A program made the position numbers and the translations under genes. A stretch of 16,291 bases of DNA from contig JACMKY010000336.1 of the NCBI GenBank assembly GCA_014379925.1, positions 1 to 16,291 on the forward strand, given 5' to 3'. The DNA comes from Cytophagales bacterium. Its GTDB lineage: Bacteria > Bacteroidota > Bacteroidia > Cytophagales > ES-bin-26. How positions within the stretch are numbered: the stretch's first letter is position 1; each line of letters opens with the position of its first letter. Below, piece after piece: positions 1-7,314 of this stretch. The notes beneath the pieces are model-generated. The model worked only from the letters and a program-made list of their open reading frames with translations. It had not been told where the DNA came from and did no database searches.

Positions 1-14
1 CATAGTGAAAGAGT

Positions 15-231
15 TACAAGTTGCAGGATACAGGTTGCAAGTTGCAGGTTACAGGTTACGAGGGGTTAGTGCTCCACCAATTTAGTTGTTTGAATAAAGT
101 TGAATTAAAATACTGTGTGCCACTGAGTACACTCACTCCCGACCTTCAAATGATTAAGTTGGTAAAGCATTCTGATTCATCAACTCTTTTAACTTGCAAC
201 CTGTAACCTGCAACCTGCATCCTGCATCCTA
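15..231. repeat. Inverted degenerate repeat tract beyond the murC 3' end
   Basis: The left edge is built of imperfect units such as GTTGCAGGTTACAGG. The unit series at 15-57 returns in inverted orientation at 191-230. The best arms are 41-57 and 198-214, a perfect 17-bp inverted repeat; 31-43 and 191-203 form a second 13-bp one. The roughly 130 bp between the tracts show no credible gene. The right tract ends at the murC stop, so the RNA could fold into a long imperfect hairpin after murC. No T-run follows, so it is not a classical terminator. ftsQ is expected further left, outside the window. Confidence 0.75.
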
Positions 232-1659
232 CCGCCCTTCCAGCGCTTCCTTCAGCGGGATCACGCACTGGTCGATGTCGCCCGCACCGATGGTGACCAG
301 CAGAACCGGTTGCAGTTTCCGCACCAGGGCGGGCAGTTCGGCTTTCGTAGCCATTCGTTTATCGGCCAGGTTCACTTTGGCGAGGACCATCTTCGAATTC
401 ACGCCCTCCATCGGCAATTCCCGCGCCGGGTAAATGTCGAGCAAAATCAATTGATCGGCCAGGCCCAGGCTTTCGGCAAACCCTTCGGCAAAGTCGCGCG
501 TGCGGGAAAACAGGTGCGGTTGGAAAATGGCGGTCAGTTTTCGGTCGGGATACAAGGCCCGCACCGATTTCAGGAACGCCTCGATTTCCGTCGGGTGATG
601 CGCGTAGTCGTCGATGAATACCGTCCGGTCGGTCTGCAAAACGTATTCGAACCGCCGCTTCACGCCCCGGTAGGTGGCCATGGCCGACCGGATGGTCGCC
701 GCATCCAGGCCCAGGTGCAACCCCACCGCCACCGCGGCCAGCGCATTTTCTACGTTGTGAAAACCGGGCACCTGCATCGGGATGTCCCGGATGGTGAGCT
801 GCGGGGCCACGGCATCGAACACGAAGCGGGCCTCCCGGACGTGGGCGCGTTCGGCGCGGTATTCCCCTTCGGCCAGTGAATACTCCTCCACCAGCACCTT
901 CGGGTTCGCGTCCACCAGCTGCAAGCCTTGCCGGATAAAGAGTTTTCCCCCCGGCTTGATTTGGGCCACGAAATCGCGGAACGACTGGCGCAGGCTTTCC
1001 TGGTCGCCGTAAATGTCGAGGTGGTCGGCATCGGTGGAAGTAACCACTGCCACGTCGGGGTGCAAGGTCAGGAAGGAGCGGTCGTACTCGTCGGCTTCCA
1101 CCACGCAGACCACGGCTTCCGTTCCTTCGTTGAGCAGCAGGTTGGTTCCGTAATTCTGGGTAATGCCGCCCAGGAAGGCGGTGCAATTTCGGCCCGCGTG
1201 CTTGAGCAGGTGGGCGATCATCGAAGAGGTAGTGGTTTTGCCGTGCGTGCCGGCCACGGCCACGGTGAACAGGTTGGCCGTGAGCATACCCAACACCTGC
1301 GAACGCTTTTGGATGGGGTAGCCTCTCTCCCGCAAAAACCCGTGTTCGGCGTGGTCCCCGGGAATGGCGGGGGTATAGACCACCAACGCTTGATTCGGAT
1401 GGGCCAGCACCGCCGCGGGGATGTGCCGGATGTCGTCTTCAAAGTGAACGTCAATCCCTTCGCGTTGCAATTCGTCGGTCAAGGCGGTGGGCGAGCGGTC
1501 GTAGCCGGCGACGGAACGGCCGTTGGCCCGGAACCAGCGCGCCAGGGCGCTCATGCCGATGCCGCCGATGCCGAGGAAATACACGTACCTGACCTGCGCT
1601 AAATCCACTTTGGGGCGTTTATGAGTTTTGTCATGAATTAGATTACCTTCACTGGTCAT
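229..1659 (-). CDS. murC: UDP-N-acetylmuramate--L-alanine ligase MurC
   Basis: Cytoplasmic ATP-dependent Mur ligase that adds L-alanine to UDP-MurNAc, the first step of the peptide stem. At 476 aa it has the family length. The N-terminal UDP-binding domain has GIGGIGMS at 30-37. The ATP P-loop is GTHGKTTTS at 137-145, followed by EADEYD at 188-193 and DADHLD near 210. The C-terminal domain carries HHPTEIEAF and the IYPARELPMEGV segment common in MurC. It is the last gene of the array in this window, 121 bp after murG. The ATG at 1659 directly follows GGAAGG, which is too close for a normal ribosome site, so the start is less sure than the gene. The first ~20 residues precede the conserved fold and may be partly non-native. 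Confidence 0.97.
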   Translation of the reverse strand: MTSEGNLIHDKTHKRPKVDLAQVRYVYFLGIGGIGMSALARWFRANGRSVAGYDRSPTALTDELQREGIDVHFEDDIRHIPAAVLAHPNQALVVYTPAIPGDHAEHGFLRERGYPIQKRSQVLGMLTANLFTVAVAGTHGKTTTSSMIAHLLKHAGRNCTAFLGGITQNYGTNLLLNEGTEAVVCVVEADEYDRSFLTLHPDVAVVTSTDADHLDIYGDQESLRQSFRDFVAQIKPGGKLFIRQGLQLVDANPKVLVEEYSLAEGEYRAERAHVREARFVFDAVAPQLTIRDIPMQVPGFHNVENALAAVAVGLHLGLDAATIRSAMATYRGVKRRFEYVLQTDRTVFIDDYAHHPTEIEAFLKSVRALYPDRKLTAIFQPHLFSRTRDFAEGFAESLGLADQLILLDIYPARELPMEGVNSKMVLAKVNLADKRMATKAELPALVRKLQPVLLVTIGAGDIDQCVIPLKEALEGR

Positions 1660-1749
1660 CCTTCCAAAATGTCACCGTACCTGCGGCGCACTTCCTGGCT
1701 ACCGACTTTTTTTGCTCACTGCTCGCCAATTTCCTCACTTCATTTGCAA

Positions 1750-1783
1750 TCATTCACCATTAATCATTAGTCATTCACCATTA
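1750..1783. repeat. Short direct repeat in the murG-murC spacer
   Basis: TCATTCACCATTA occurs at 1750-1762 and again at 1771-1783, 21 bp apart, with the related TAATCATTAG between. The second copy supplies the murG stop codon. Similar units (TAATGGTGAA and relatives) appear in other spacers of this cluster, near 7160 and 7287-7315. The remaining murG-murC spacer has no gene. Confidence 0.7.
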
Positions 1784-2908
1784 TAATCCCGCCAACTTTC
1801 TCACTTCTTCCGCGATGGTGCGGGCGGCTTCGGGCCTGGCTGATTGACGGATGTTCTGGCTCAGTTCCTTTCTCTTGGCTTCGTCGGCCAGCAACGCCAA
1901 GGCGGCGGGAATCAGTTTCTCCTTCGCCTCGGCATCGGGTATCAGCAGGGCGCTCCCCCGCTTGACCAGGGCCAGGGCGTTCTGAGTCTGGTGATCCTCG
2001 GCCGCGAAGGGAAACGGCACCAGAATGGCTGGTTTGCCCACCAGGCACAGTTCGGAAACTGACAGCGCCCCCGCCCGCGACACCACGGCGTCGGCCACGG
2101 CGTAGGCCAGGTCCATGGCGGTGATGAACTCAAACACCTTCACGTTTTCGTTGTTGAGCGAGGTGGCCAAGGCCGTCGCCCGCTCGATGAAGCCCTTTCC
2201 CGTTTGCCAAACCACCTGGTAGCCCGCTTCCAACAACTTGCCCACGCCGGCTTCCAGGCTTTCGTTGATGGTACGCGCTCCCAAACTTCCCCCAACAACC
2301 AGCAAAGTCTGTTTGTCGGCCGACAAGCCGAAGAAGGCCAAAGCTTCCGCCCGTTTGTTGCCCCCCAGGGCAATGTCCTTGCGGACCGGATTGCCCGTCA
2401 GCTTGATTTTTTCGGAAGGAAAAAACTTTTCCATTCCTTCGTAGGCCACGCAAATGGTGCTGGCTTTCCCGGCCAGCCACTTGTTGGTCAACCCCGCGTA
2501 GGAGTTCTGCTCCTGAATGAGCGTTGGCACGCCGTTTCGCCCGGCGGCAAACAAGAGCGGCCCGCTGGCGTACCCACCCACGCCCACCGCCACGTCGGGC
2601 CGGAATTCCTTCACCACGCTCCGCGCTTGCCAGAGGCTATTGACCAGTTTGAACGGAAAAGTCAGGTTGCTCAGGGTCAACTCCCGCCGAATACCCGCGA
2701 TGGGCAAACCAATGATGCGGTAGCCGGCTTGCGGCACTTTCTGCATTTCCATCTTGCCCTCGGCCCCCACGAACAAAATCTCCGTCCGCGGATCGATCGT
2801 CTTCAGCTCATTGGCAATCGCCACCGCCGGGAAGATGTGTCCCCCGGTGCCGCCGCCGCTGATGATGACCCGCATCGGGGATTGTTGGTTCGTGGTTGGT
2901 TCACCCAT
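1781..2908 (-). CDS. murG: Lipid II synthase MurG (UDP-GlcNAc transferase)
   Basis: Membrane-associated GT-B glycosyltransferase that transfers GlcNAc from UDP-GlcNAc to lipid I, giving lipid II on the inner leaflet. At 375 aa it is of usual length. The N-terminal domain has the glycine-rich loop GGGTGGH at 18-24, GGYASGP at 111-117 and QEQNS at 132-136. The C-terminal donor domain has GGSLGAR at 206-212, SRAG at 277-280 and EDHQTQNA at 304-311. It follows ftsW after 29 bp, so flippase/polymerase partner and lipid II synthase are probably co-transcribed. The ATG at 2908 adds 11 residues before MRVIISGGG; the ATG at 2875 would give a start more typical of the family. Neither has a clear ribosome site. 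Confidence 0.97.
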   Translation of the reverse strand: MGEPTTNQQSPMRVIISGGGTGGHIFPAVAIANELKTIDPRTEILFVGAEGKMEMQKVPQAGYRIIGLPIAGIRRELTLSNLTFPFKLVNSLWQARSVVKEFRPDVAVGVGGYASGPLLFAAGRNGVPTLIQEQNSYAGLTNKWLAGKASTICVAYEGMEKFFPSEKIKLTGNPVRKDIALGGNKRAEALAFFGLSADKQTLLVVGGSLGARTINESLEAGVGKLLEAGYQVVWQTGKGFIERATALATSLNNENVKVFEFITAMDLAYAVADAVVSRAGALSVSELCLVGKPAILVPFPFAAEDHQTQNALALVKRGSALLIPDAEAKEKLIPAALALLADEAKRKELSQNIRQSARPEAARTIAEEVRKLAGL

Positions 2909-2937
2909 GTATGCTTACCCCGCAAGGCATATTTCCC

Positions 2938-4071
2938 CTACTTCATCACGCCCTTCATCTCCTTAATTTCGCCCCGGCTCACGCTGATGATGATGCCCAG
3001 CGAAACGCCCGTGAACAGGAGCGACGTGCCACCCATGCTCAGCAAGGGCAGGGGCAAGCCGGTGATCGGTCCCAATCCCACGGCCACGCCCATGTTGATC
3101 ATCGCCTGCAGAACCAGCCCGAGGGAAAGTCCGGCGGAAAGCAGGCCCCCGAAAGCCCGGTCGCTGCGGGCCACCGCCCGCATGCCCCGGTAGAGAAGGG
3201 CCAGGTAGAGAAAGAGGACGAAAGCACCGCCAATCAAGCCGTATTCTTCGATGATAATGGCGTACACGAAATCGGAATACGGGTGCGGCAGCACGTTGCG
3301 CTGGCTGCTGTGTCCCACGCCCTTGCCCACCACCCCGCCCGTGGCGATGGCGATCAACGACTGTTCGGCCTGGAAAGGCGGGTCCTTTTCGCCCGTGAAG
3401 GTGGCGGCAAAATCCTCGATCCGGTGCTTGGCCGTTTCCAGGCGTTGGCCCGCCCCGAGCGCAAACGTGCCCGCGATCAACCCCACGGCAATCATTCCGA
3501 CAAAAAACCGAATGGGTACGCGTCCGATGAACATCAGCAACACGCAGGTGACGAACAGCAGGAGCGAGTTGGAAAAGTTGGTCAGCCCGATGAGCCCGCA
3601 AATGATGCCGATCCAGATCAGCACGGGGTAGAGTGACTGGGTGGATTTGTCCATGCGCTGCTGACGCTTGGCCAGCATACTCGCCAGGTTGGTGATCAGG
3701 GCCAGCTTCGCCAGGTCGGAGGGTTGGAACGTGAGGCGGATGATCGGGATGGTTACCTGGCGGGTGGCCGCGTTGAGGGTCGTGCCGAAGAAGAAGGAGA
3801 AAATCAGCAGCACCACCGAAAACCACAGCGCCACCCGCGACAGGCGCGAGTACTGGCGGTAATCGATCCGGTGGGCCAGCCACATGCAGACCAGCCCCAG
3901 CCCCACCAGCGAGCCGTGCTTGATCAGGTAGTGCTCGGTGTTGCCCTGCATACTTTTATAGGCCAGCGTACCGGTGGCGCTGTAGACCACCAGCACGCTC
4001 ATCACCGACAGCAGCAGCACGATGAACCAAATCACCGGATCACCCTTCAAGTTTTCCCTCAACCACTTCAT
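2938..4071 (-). CDS. ftsW: SEDS-family septal glycosyltransferase FtsW
   Basis: Polytopic inner-membrane SEDS protein that polymerises lipid II at the septum with its partner transpeptidase FtsI. At 377 aa it is typical for FtsW/RodA, with about ten hydrophobic helices beginning at residues 13-32. Family signatures are QPSDLAKL at 116-123, the loop LPHPYSDFVYAI at 261-272 whose Asp267 corresponds to the conserved acidic residue after the large loop, EEYGLIGG at 275-282, and GPITGLPLPLLSMGGTS at 334-350. Position between murD and murG, rather than beside mreC or mrdA, favours FtsW over RodA. The ATG at 4071 starts MKWLRENLKGD just before the first membrane helix. Confidence 0.95.
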   Translation of the reverse strand: MKWLRENLKGDPVIWFIVLLLSVMSVLVVYSATGTLAYKSMQGNTEHYLIKHGSLVGLGLVCMWLAHRIDYRQYSRLSRVALWFSVVLLIFSFFFGTTLNAATRQVTIPIIRLTFQPSDLAKLALITNLASMLAKRQQRMDKSTQSLYPVLIWIGIICGLIGLTNFSNSLLLFVTCVLLMFIGRVPIRFFVGMIAVGLIAGTFALGAGQRLETAKHRIEDFAATFTGEKDPPFQAEQSLIAIATGGVVGKGVGHSSQRNVLPHPYSDFVYAIIIEEYGLIGGAFVLFLYLALLYRGMRAVARSDRAFGGLLSAGLSLGLVLQAMINMGVAVGLGPITGLPLPLLSMGGTSLLFTGVSLGIIISVSRGEIKEMKGVMK

Positions 4072-4121
4072 CAGTTATCTTACTCGCTATTTTTCGTAAA
4101 CACTTGCCATTCCTATTTTCC

Positions 4122-4161
4122 AGTAACCTAGCGAGGGAATTAATTCCCTCGCTAGGTTACT
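4122..4161. repeat. Perfect 40-bp palindrome between murD and ftsW
   Basis: Bases 4122-4141 read AGTAACCTAGCGAGGGAATT and 4142-4161 are the exact reverse complement with no spacer. All 20 pairs match, and the match stops at 4121/4162. It lies in the 123-bp spacer between the murD stop and the ftsW start. It could extrude as a cruciform or fold in RNA into a stem closed by the central AATT bases. There is no T-run on either side, so it does not look like a rho-independent terminator. Candidates are a REP-type dispersed palindrome, a protein-binding site, or an RNA-processing stem. Confidence 0.9.
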
Positions 4162-4194
4162 TCCACCATCGAGGTCGTTCATTCCGTGTCAACC

Positions 4195-5547
4195 TCAATC
4201 GGCGAATTGTTCATTGATCATTGATAAAACCGCTTCCCGGAATTGATCGCCACGGTCTTCGTAATTCCGAAACAGGTCGAAGCTGGCGCAGGCGGGCGAA
4301 AGCAGCACCACGTCGCCGGCTTGCCCCAATTCCAGGCCCTTGGCCACCGTTTCGCGGATGTCCTGCGTTTCGACGATGGTCGGAATTTTGTCGCCGAAGA
4401 ACGCTTTCAATTTTTCGTTGTCCTTTCCCAGGCAGATCAGCGCCTTTGCTTTCTCCTTCACCAGCGCCTCGATCTGCGCGTAGTCGTTGCCCTTGTCGAT
4501 GCCTCCGGCAATCCAGATGATGGGCGACTGGAAACTGCCCAGCGCGTAGAACACCGAATCCACGTTGGTCGCCTTCGAATCGTTGACGAACCGGATGCCG
4601 TTGATTTCACCCACGTCTTCCAGCCGGTGCGGCGCGTTTTTAAACGTTCGCAGCCCTTCGCGCACCCGGGCTTCTTCCACCCCTACTGCCTGGCAAGCCA
4701 GCATCGCCGCCATGGCGTTGAGCAAGTTGTGGTCGCCGCGGATGGGCAGTTCCTCCCGGGGCACGCGGTAGTGGAGTCCGTTGCTGCGTACGACCAGTTC
4801 CTCTCCCGCCAGATAGGCCCCCGTTTCGGGAGCCGAAACCAGTGAAAAGGGCACCTGACGCACGGGCAACTGCCGGCGGTCCAGTTCTTCGGCGATGAGC
4901 TGACTTTCGGCATAGTGGATCAGCGAATCCCCGGCGGTCATTGCTTGGGCAATCCGGAATTTAGAATCTGCGTATTTCCGTAGAGAGTACTCGTACCGAT
5001 CCAGGTGGTCGGGCGTGACGTTGAGCAGGATTGCCACGTGCGGGTGGAATGCGTAACAGTTATCGAGCTGAAAGCTGCTGACTTCGAGTACATAATAATC
5101 GTTTGTATCATGGACGACTTGTTTAGCGAAACTATCCCCGACGTTGCCCGCCAGTCCCACGTTCCAGCCCGCCGTTTTCAGCAGGTGGTGGGTGAGCAGG
5201 GTGGTCGTGGTTTTGCCGTTGCTGCCCGTAATGGCAATCAGACGGGCGTTGGTGTAGCGGGAAGCAAATTCAATTTCTGAAATCACCGGAATGCCCTTGG
5301 CGGCGAGTTTGGCGAACAGTTCCGTTTTCTCGGGTATGCCCGGACTTTTCACCACCTCGTCGGCATCCAGAATGCGTTCCGTCGTGTGCTGGCTCTCTTC
5401 GAAGTCGATGCCGTGCGCGAGCAGCGTCTGCCGGTAGGTATCGTCCAGCACCCCCCGGTCGGATAAGAACACGTCGATTCCCTTGGCCCTGGCCAGCAAG
5501 GCCGCGCCCACGCCGCTTTCTCCCCCACCTAAGACGACAATTTTCAT
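4195..5547 (-). CDS. murD: UDP-N-acetylmuramoyl-L-alanine--D-glutamate ligase MurD
   Basis: Cytoplasmic Mur ligase that adds D-glutamate to UDP-MurNAc-L-Ala. From the ATG at 5547 the protein is 450 aa, usual for MurD. It starts MKIVVLGGGESGVG, the N-terminal nucleotide loop. The P-loop TGSNGKTTTT is at 107-116, SSFQLD at 157-162, NVTPDHLDR at 176-184 and NDSKATN at 322-328, the last a hallmark of MurD. A TTG at 5559 would add four residues (MTTK) but is less natural than this ATG. The last codons carry a 14-bp segment (4212-4225) also present at the murE 3' end (7302-7315). Spacer to mraY is 104 bp and to ftsW 123 bp. Confidence 0.97.
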   Translation of the reverse strand: MKIVVLGGGESGVGAALLARAKGIDVFLSDRGVLDDTYRQTLLAHGIDFEESQHTTERILDADEVVKSPGIPEKTELFAKLAAKGIPVISEIEFASRYTNARLIAITGSNGKTTTTLLTHHLLKTAGWNVGLAGNVGDSFAKQVVHDTNDYYVLEVSSFQLDNCYAFHPHVAILLNVTPDHLDRYEYSLRKYADSKFRIAQAMTAGDSLIHYAESQLIAEELDRRQLPVRQVPFSLVSAPETGAYLAGEELVVRSNGLHYRVPREELPIRGDHNLLNAMAAMLACQAVGVEEARVREGLRTFKNAPHRLEDVGEINGIRFVNDSKATNVDSVFYALGSFQSPIIWIAGGIDKGNDYAQIEALVKEKAKALICLGKDNEKLKAFFGDKIPTIVETQDIRETVAKGLELGQAGDVVLLSPACASFDLFRNYEDRGDQFREAVLSMINEQFAD

Positions 5548-5651
5548 TTTAGTAGTCAATGGTTACTATTCCGTTCCCGATCATTGGTACTTTCCAGTCA
5601 AAAAGGTTTACCGGTTCGCCCGAGCAATCTTCCAATTTTCAAATCCGCTCA

Positions 5652-6881
5652 TCAACGCAGTTTCAGCGTGGCCAGGCAGACGACGGCCAGGATGATGCCG
5701 ATGGTCCAGAAACGGGTAACGATCTTGGCTTCGTGGTATCCCTTCTTCTGGAAGTGGTGGTGCAAAGGCGACATCAGGAACAGACGGTGCTGACGGGCGT
5801 ATTCAACGCCGCGCTGCCGTTTCTGGTACTTGAAGTAACCCACCTGCAAGATCACCGACAGGAGCTCGATCAGGAAGATGCCGCACAAGACTGGAATCAA
5901 CAACTCTTTGCGGAGCGAGAAGGCCACCACGGCAATCACGCCGCCCAGCATCAGGCTACCCGTGTCGCCCATAAACACCTGCGCCGGGTAGGAATTATAC
6001 CACAGAAACCCGATGCAGGCCCCCACGAAGGCCGCGCAGAAAATCACCAACTCGCCCGAACTGGGGATGTACATGATGTTGAGGTATTCCGAAAAGATGG
6101 CGTTGCTCGACAGGTAAGCAAACACGCCCAGCGTGAAGCCGATGATGGCCGACGTTCCCGCCGCTAGCCCGTCGATGCCGTCGGTGATGTTGGCCCCGTT
6201 GGAGACGGCCGTTACGATGAAGATCACCACCAGCACGTAGACCACCCAGCCCCAGGTGCCGGACAGGAAAGCCGGCGTGATGCTGTTGTAGTTGAAATCG
6301 TTGTTTTTCAGGAACGGAACGGTGGTGGCCAGTGATTTCACGTCGGTGTAGTTACGGCCTTCCTCCGAGAAAGTAGTTCGGCTGCGGTTCTCGTAGCTGT
6401 ACTCCCGGATCCGGACGTTGTCGTTGAAGTACAGGGTAAGGCCCACGATCAACCCCAAACCGATCTGTCCCACGACCTTGAATCCGCCCTTCAGTCCTTC
6501 CTTGTTTTTCCTGAATACTTTGATGTAGTCGTCCAGGAAACCAATCAGCCCCATCCAGGTGGTGGAGATGAGCAGCAGCACGATGTAGACGTTCTTGACG
6601 CGGGCGAACAGCAGCGTCGGGATCAGGATGGAGGCGATGAGGATGACGCCGCCCATCGTGGGCGTGCCCTTCTTCTGCATCTGTCCCGCCAGGCCCAGGT
6701 CGCGAATGTCCTCCCCGATCTGCAGCCGGCGCAGGCCCACGATGATGCGCCGGCCGAAAATGGCGGCAATGAGCAGGGACGTGACAATGGCCGCGATGGC
6801 CCGGAAGGAAATGTATTGAAATACACCGGCCCCGAAGAGGTCGAACTGTTCTTCCAGGTAACCAAACAGGTAGTAGAGCAT
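5652..6881 (-). CDS. mraY: Phospho-N-acetylmuramoyl-pentapeptide transferase MraY
   Basis: Integral membrane enzyme that transfers phospho-MurNAc-pentapeptide to undecaprenyl phosphate, making lipid I. At 409 aa it is longer than the ~360 aa of most MraY. The extra length lies around residues 151-200, an extracytoplasmic loop seen in Bacteroidota forms. Catalytic and binding motifs are present: GTPTMGG at 72-78, DDYIKV at 117-122, NITDGIDGLAAG at 231-242, MGDTGSL at 304-310 and PLHHHF at 372-377. The start MLYYLFGYLEE precedes GAGVFQYISFRA, a common N-terminus in this phylum, which supports the ATG at 6881. It follows the small coiled-coil gene by 45 bp. Confidence 0.97.
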   Translation of the reverse strand: MLYYLFGYLEEQFDLFGAGVFQYISFRAIAAIVTSLLIAAIFGRRIIVGLRRLQIGEDIRDLGLAGQMQKKGTPTMGGVILIASILIPTLLFARVKNVYIVLLLISTTWMGLIGFLDDYIKVFRKNKEGLKGGFKVVGQIGLGLIVGLTLYFNDNVRIREYSYENRSRTTFSEEGRNYTDVKSLATTVPFLKNNDFNYNSITPAFLSGTWGWVVYVLVVIFIVTAVSNGANITDGIDGLAAGTSAIIGFTLGVFAYLSSNAIFSEYLNIMYIPSSGELVIFCAAFVGACIGFLWYNSYPAQVFMGDTGSLMLGGVIAVVAFSLRKELLIPVLCGIFLIELLSVILQVGYFKYQKRQRGVEYARQHRLFLMSPLHHHFQKKGYHEAKIVTRFWTIGIILAVVCLATLKLR

Positions 6882-6926
6882 AATCGAGCGGGGATAATGA
6901 GCGCATGGGCACTGGTTACCGCAAGG

Positions 6927-7142
6927 TTACCCTTTTTCGTCTTTTTTGGTTTTCCTCGACGCAAAAGAAACGAGGCTGATGGTGCCCGCGGCCATTTCCT
7001 GCTCCCACGTCCGGATCTCTTCTTTGCGGTTCTTGATCTGCTGCTGCCAGCATTCCATCTCCTGCTCCCAATGCCTGAGCTTCTGTTCGTAGCGATTCAA
7101 TTCCTCCTTGCGCCGATTCAATTCCTGTTCCTGGTGCTTCAT
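6927..7142 (-). CDS. Small heptad-repeat coiled-coil protein between murE and mraY
   Basis: Not recognised as a named family. The 71-residue product opens with almost pure coiled coil. Residues 5-46 divide into six heptads without a break (EQELNRR, KEELNRY, EQKLRHW, EQEMECW, QQQIKNR, KEEIRTW), followed by EQEM. The fourth position is always Leu, Met or Ile; the seventh is Arg, Tyr or Trp, an unusual aromatic core. A basic tail ends in KTKKDEKG. There is no signal peptide or membrane segment, so it should be soluble. The first heptads are duplicated in DNA (CGATTCAATTCCT twice, 21 bp apart near 7097-7130), pointing to growth by repeat expansion. It occupies the position where many dcw clusters have murF. 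It could be a chance open frame in repetitive spacer, but the frame is clean and cluster-oriented. Confidence 0.55.
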   Translation of the reverse strand: MKHQEQELNRRKEELNRYEQKLRHWEQEMECWQQQIKNRKEEIRTWEQEMAAGTISLVSFASRKTKKDEKG

Positions 7143-7286
7143 GGTAAATGATTGATGGCTAATGGTGAACGGTGCAGTGATTCAATGTCGTTATTGCATC
7201 AAACGCTTGTTAATTCAACGGCTACCACTTGCGTTGGCAGTCGGGTACAACCTACTATGACTAATTGCGTGCGCCTTGCCCATTGG

Positions 7287-7314
7287 TCAATGATCATTCA
7301 CCATTGATCATTGA
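7287..7314. repeat. 10-bp inverted repeat over the murE stop codon
   Basis: TCAATGATCA at 7287-7296 and TGATCATTGA at 7305-7314 are exact reverse complements with an 8-nt loop. The right arm encodes the last murE codons and the stop lies in the left arm and loop. The stem is A+T rich and lacks a T-run, so terminator function is doubtful. The rest of the spacer up to 7142 holds degenerate ATGATTGATGG/TAATGGTGAA units and no gene. Confidence 0.65.

Noticed and set aside
1..228. Start of ftsQ at the left edge
   Set aside because: The segment is repeat-rich and has no FtsQ-like frame on the minus strand; ftsQ, if adjacent, begins outside the window.
928..1602. Plus-strand open frame opposite murC
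   Set aside because: Shadow of murC; composition is that of reverse-complemented codons.
2204..3193. Plus-strand open frame (329 codons) across murG and ftsW
   Set aside because: It is antisense to two clearly recognised genes and has no family features of its own.
6882..7293. murF expected between murE and mraY
   Set aside because: No Mur ligase motif is found there in any frame; only the small coiled-coil frame and repeat spacer are present. murF must lie elsewhere.
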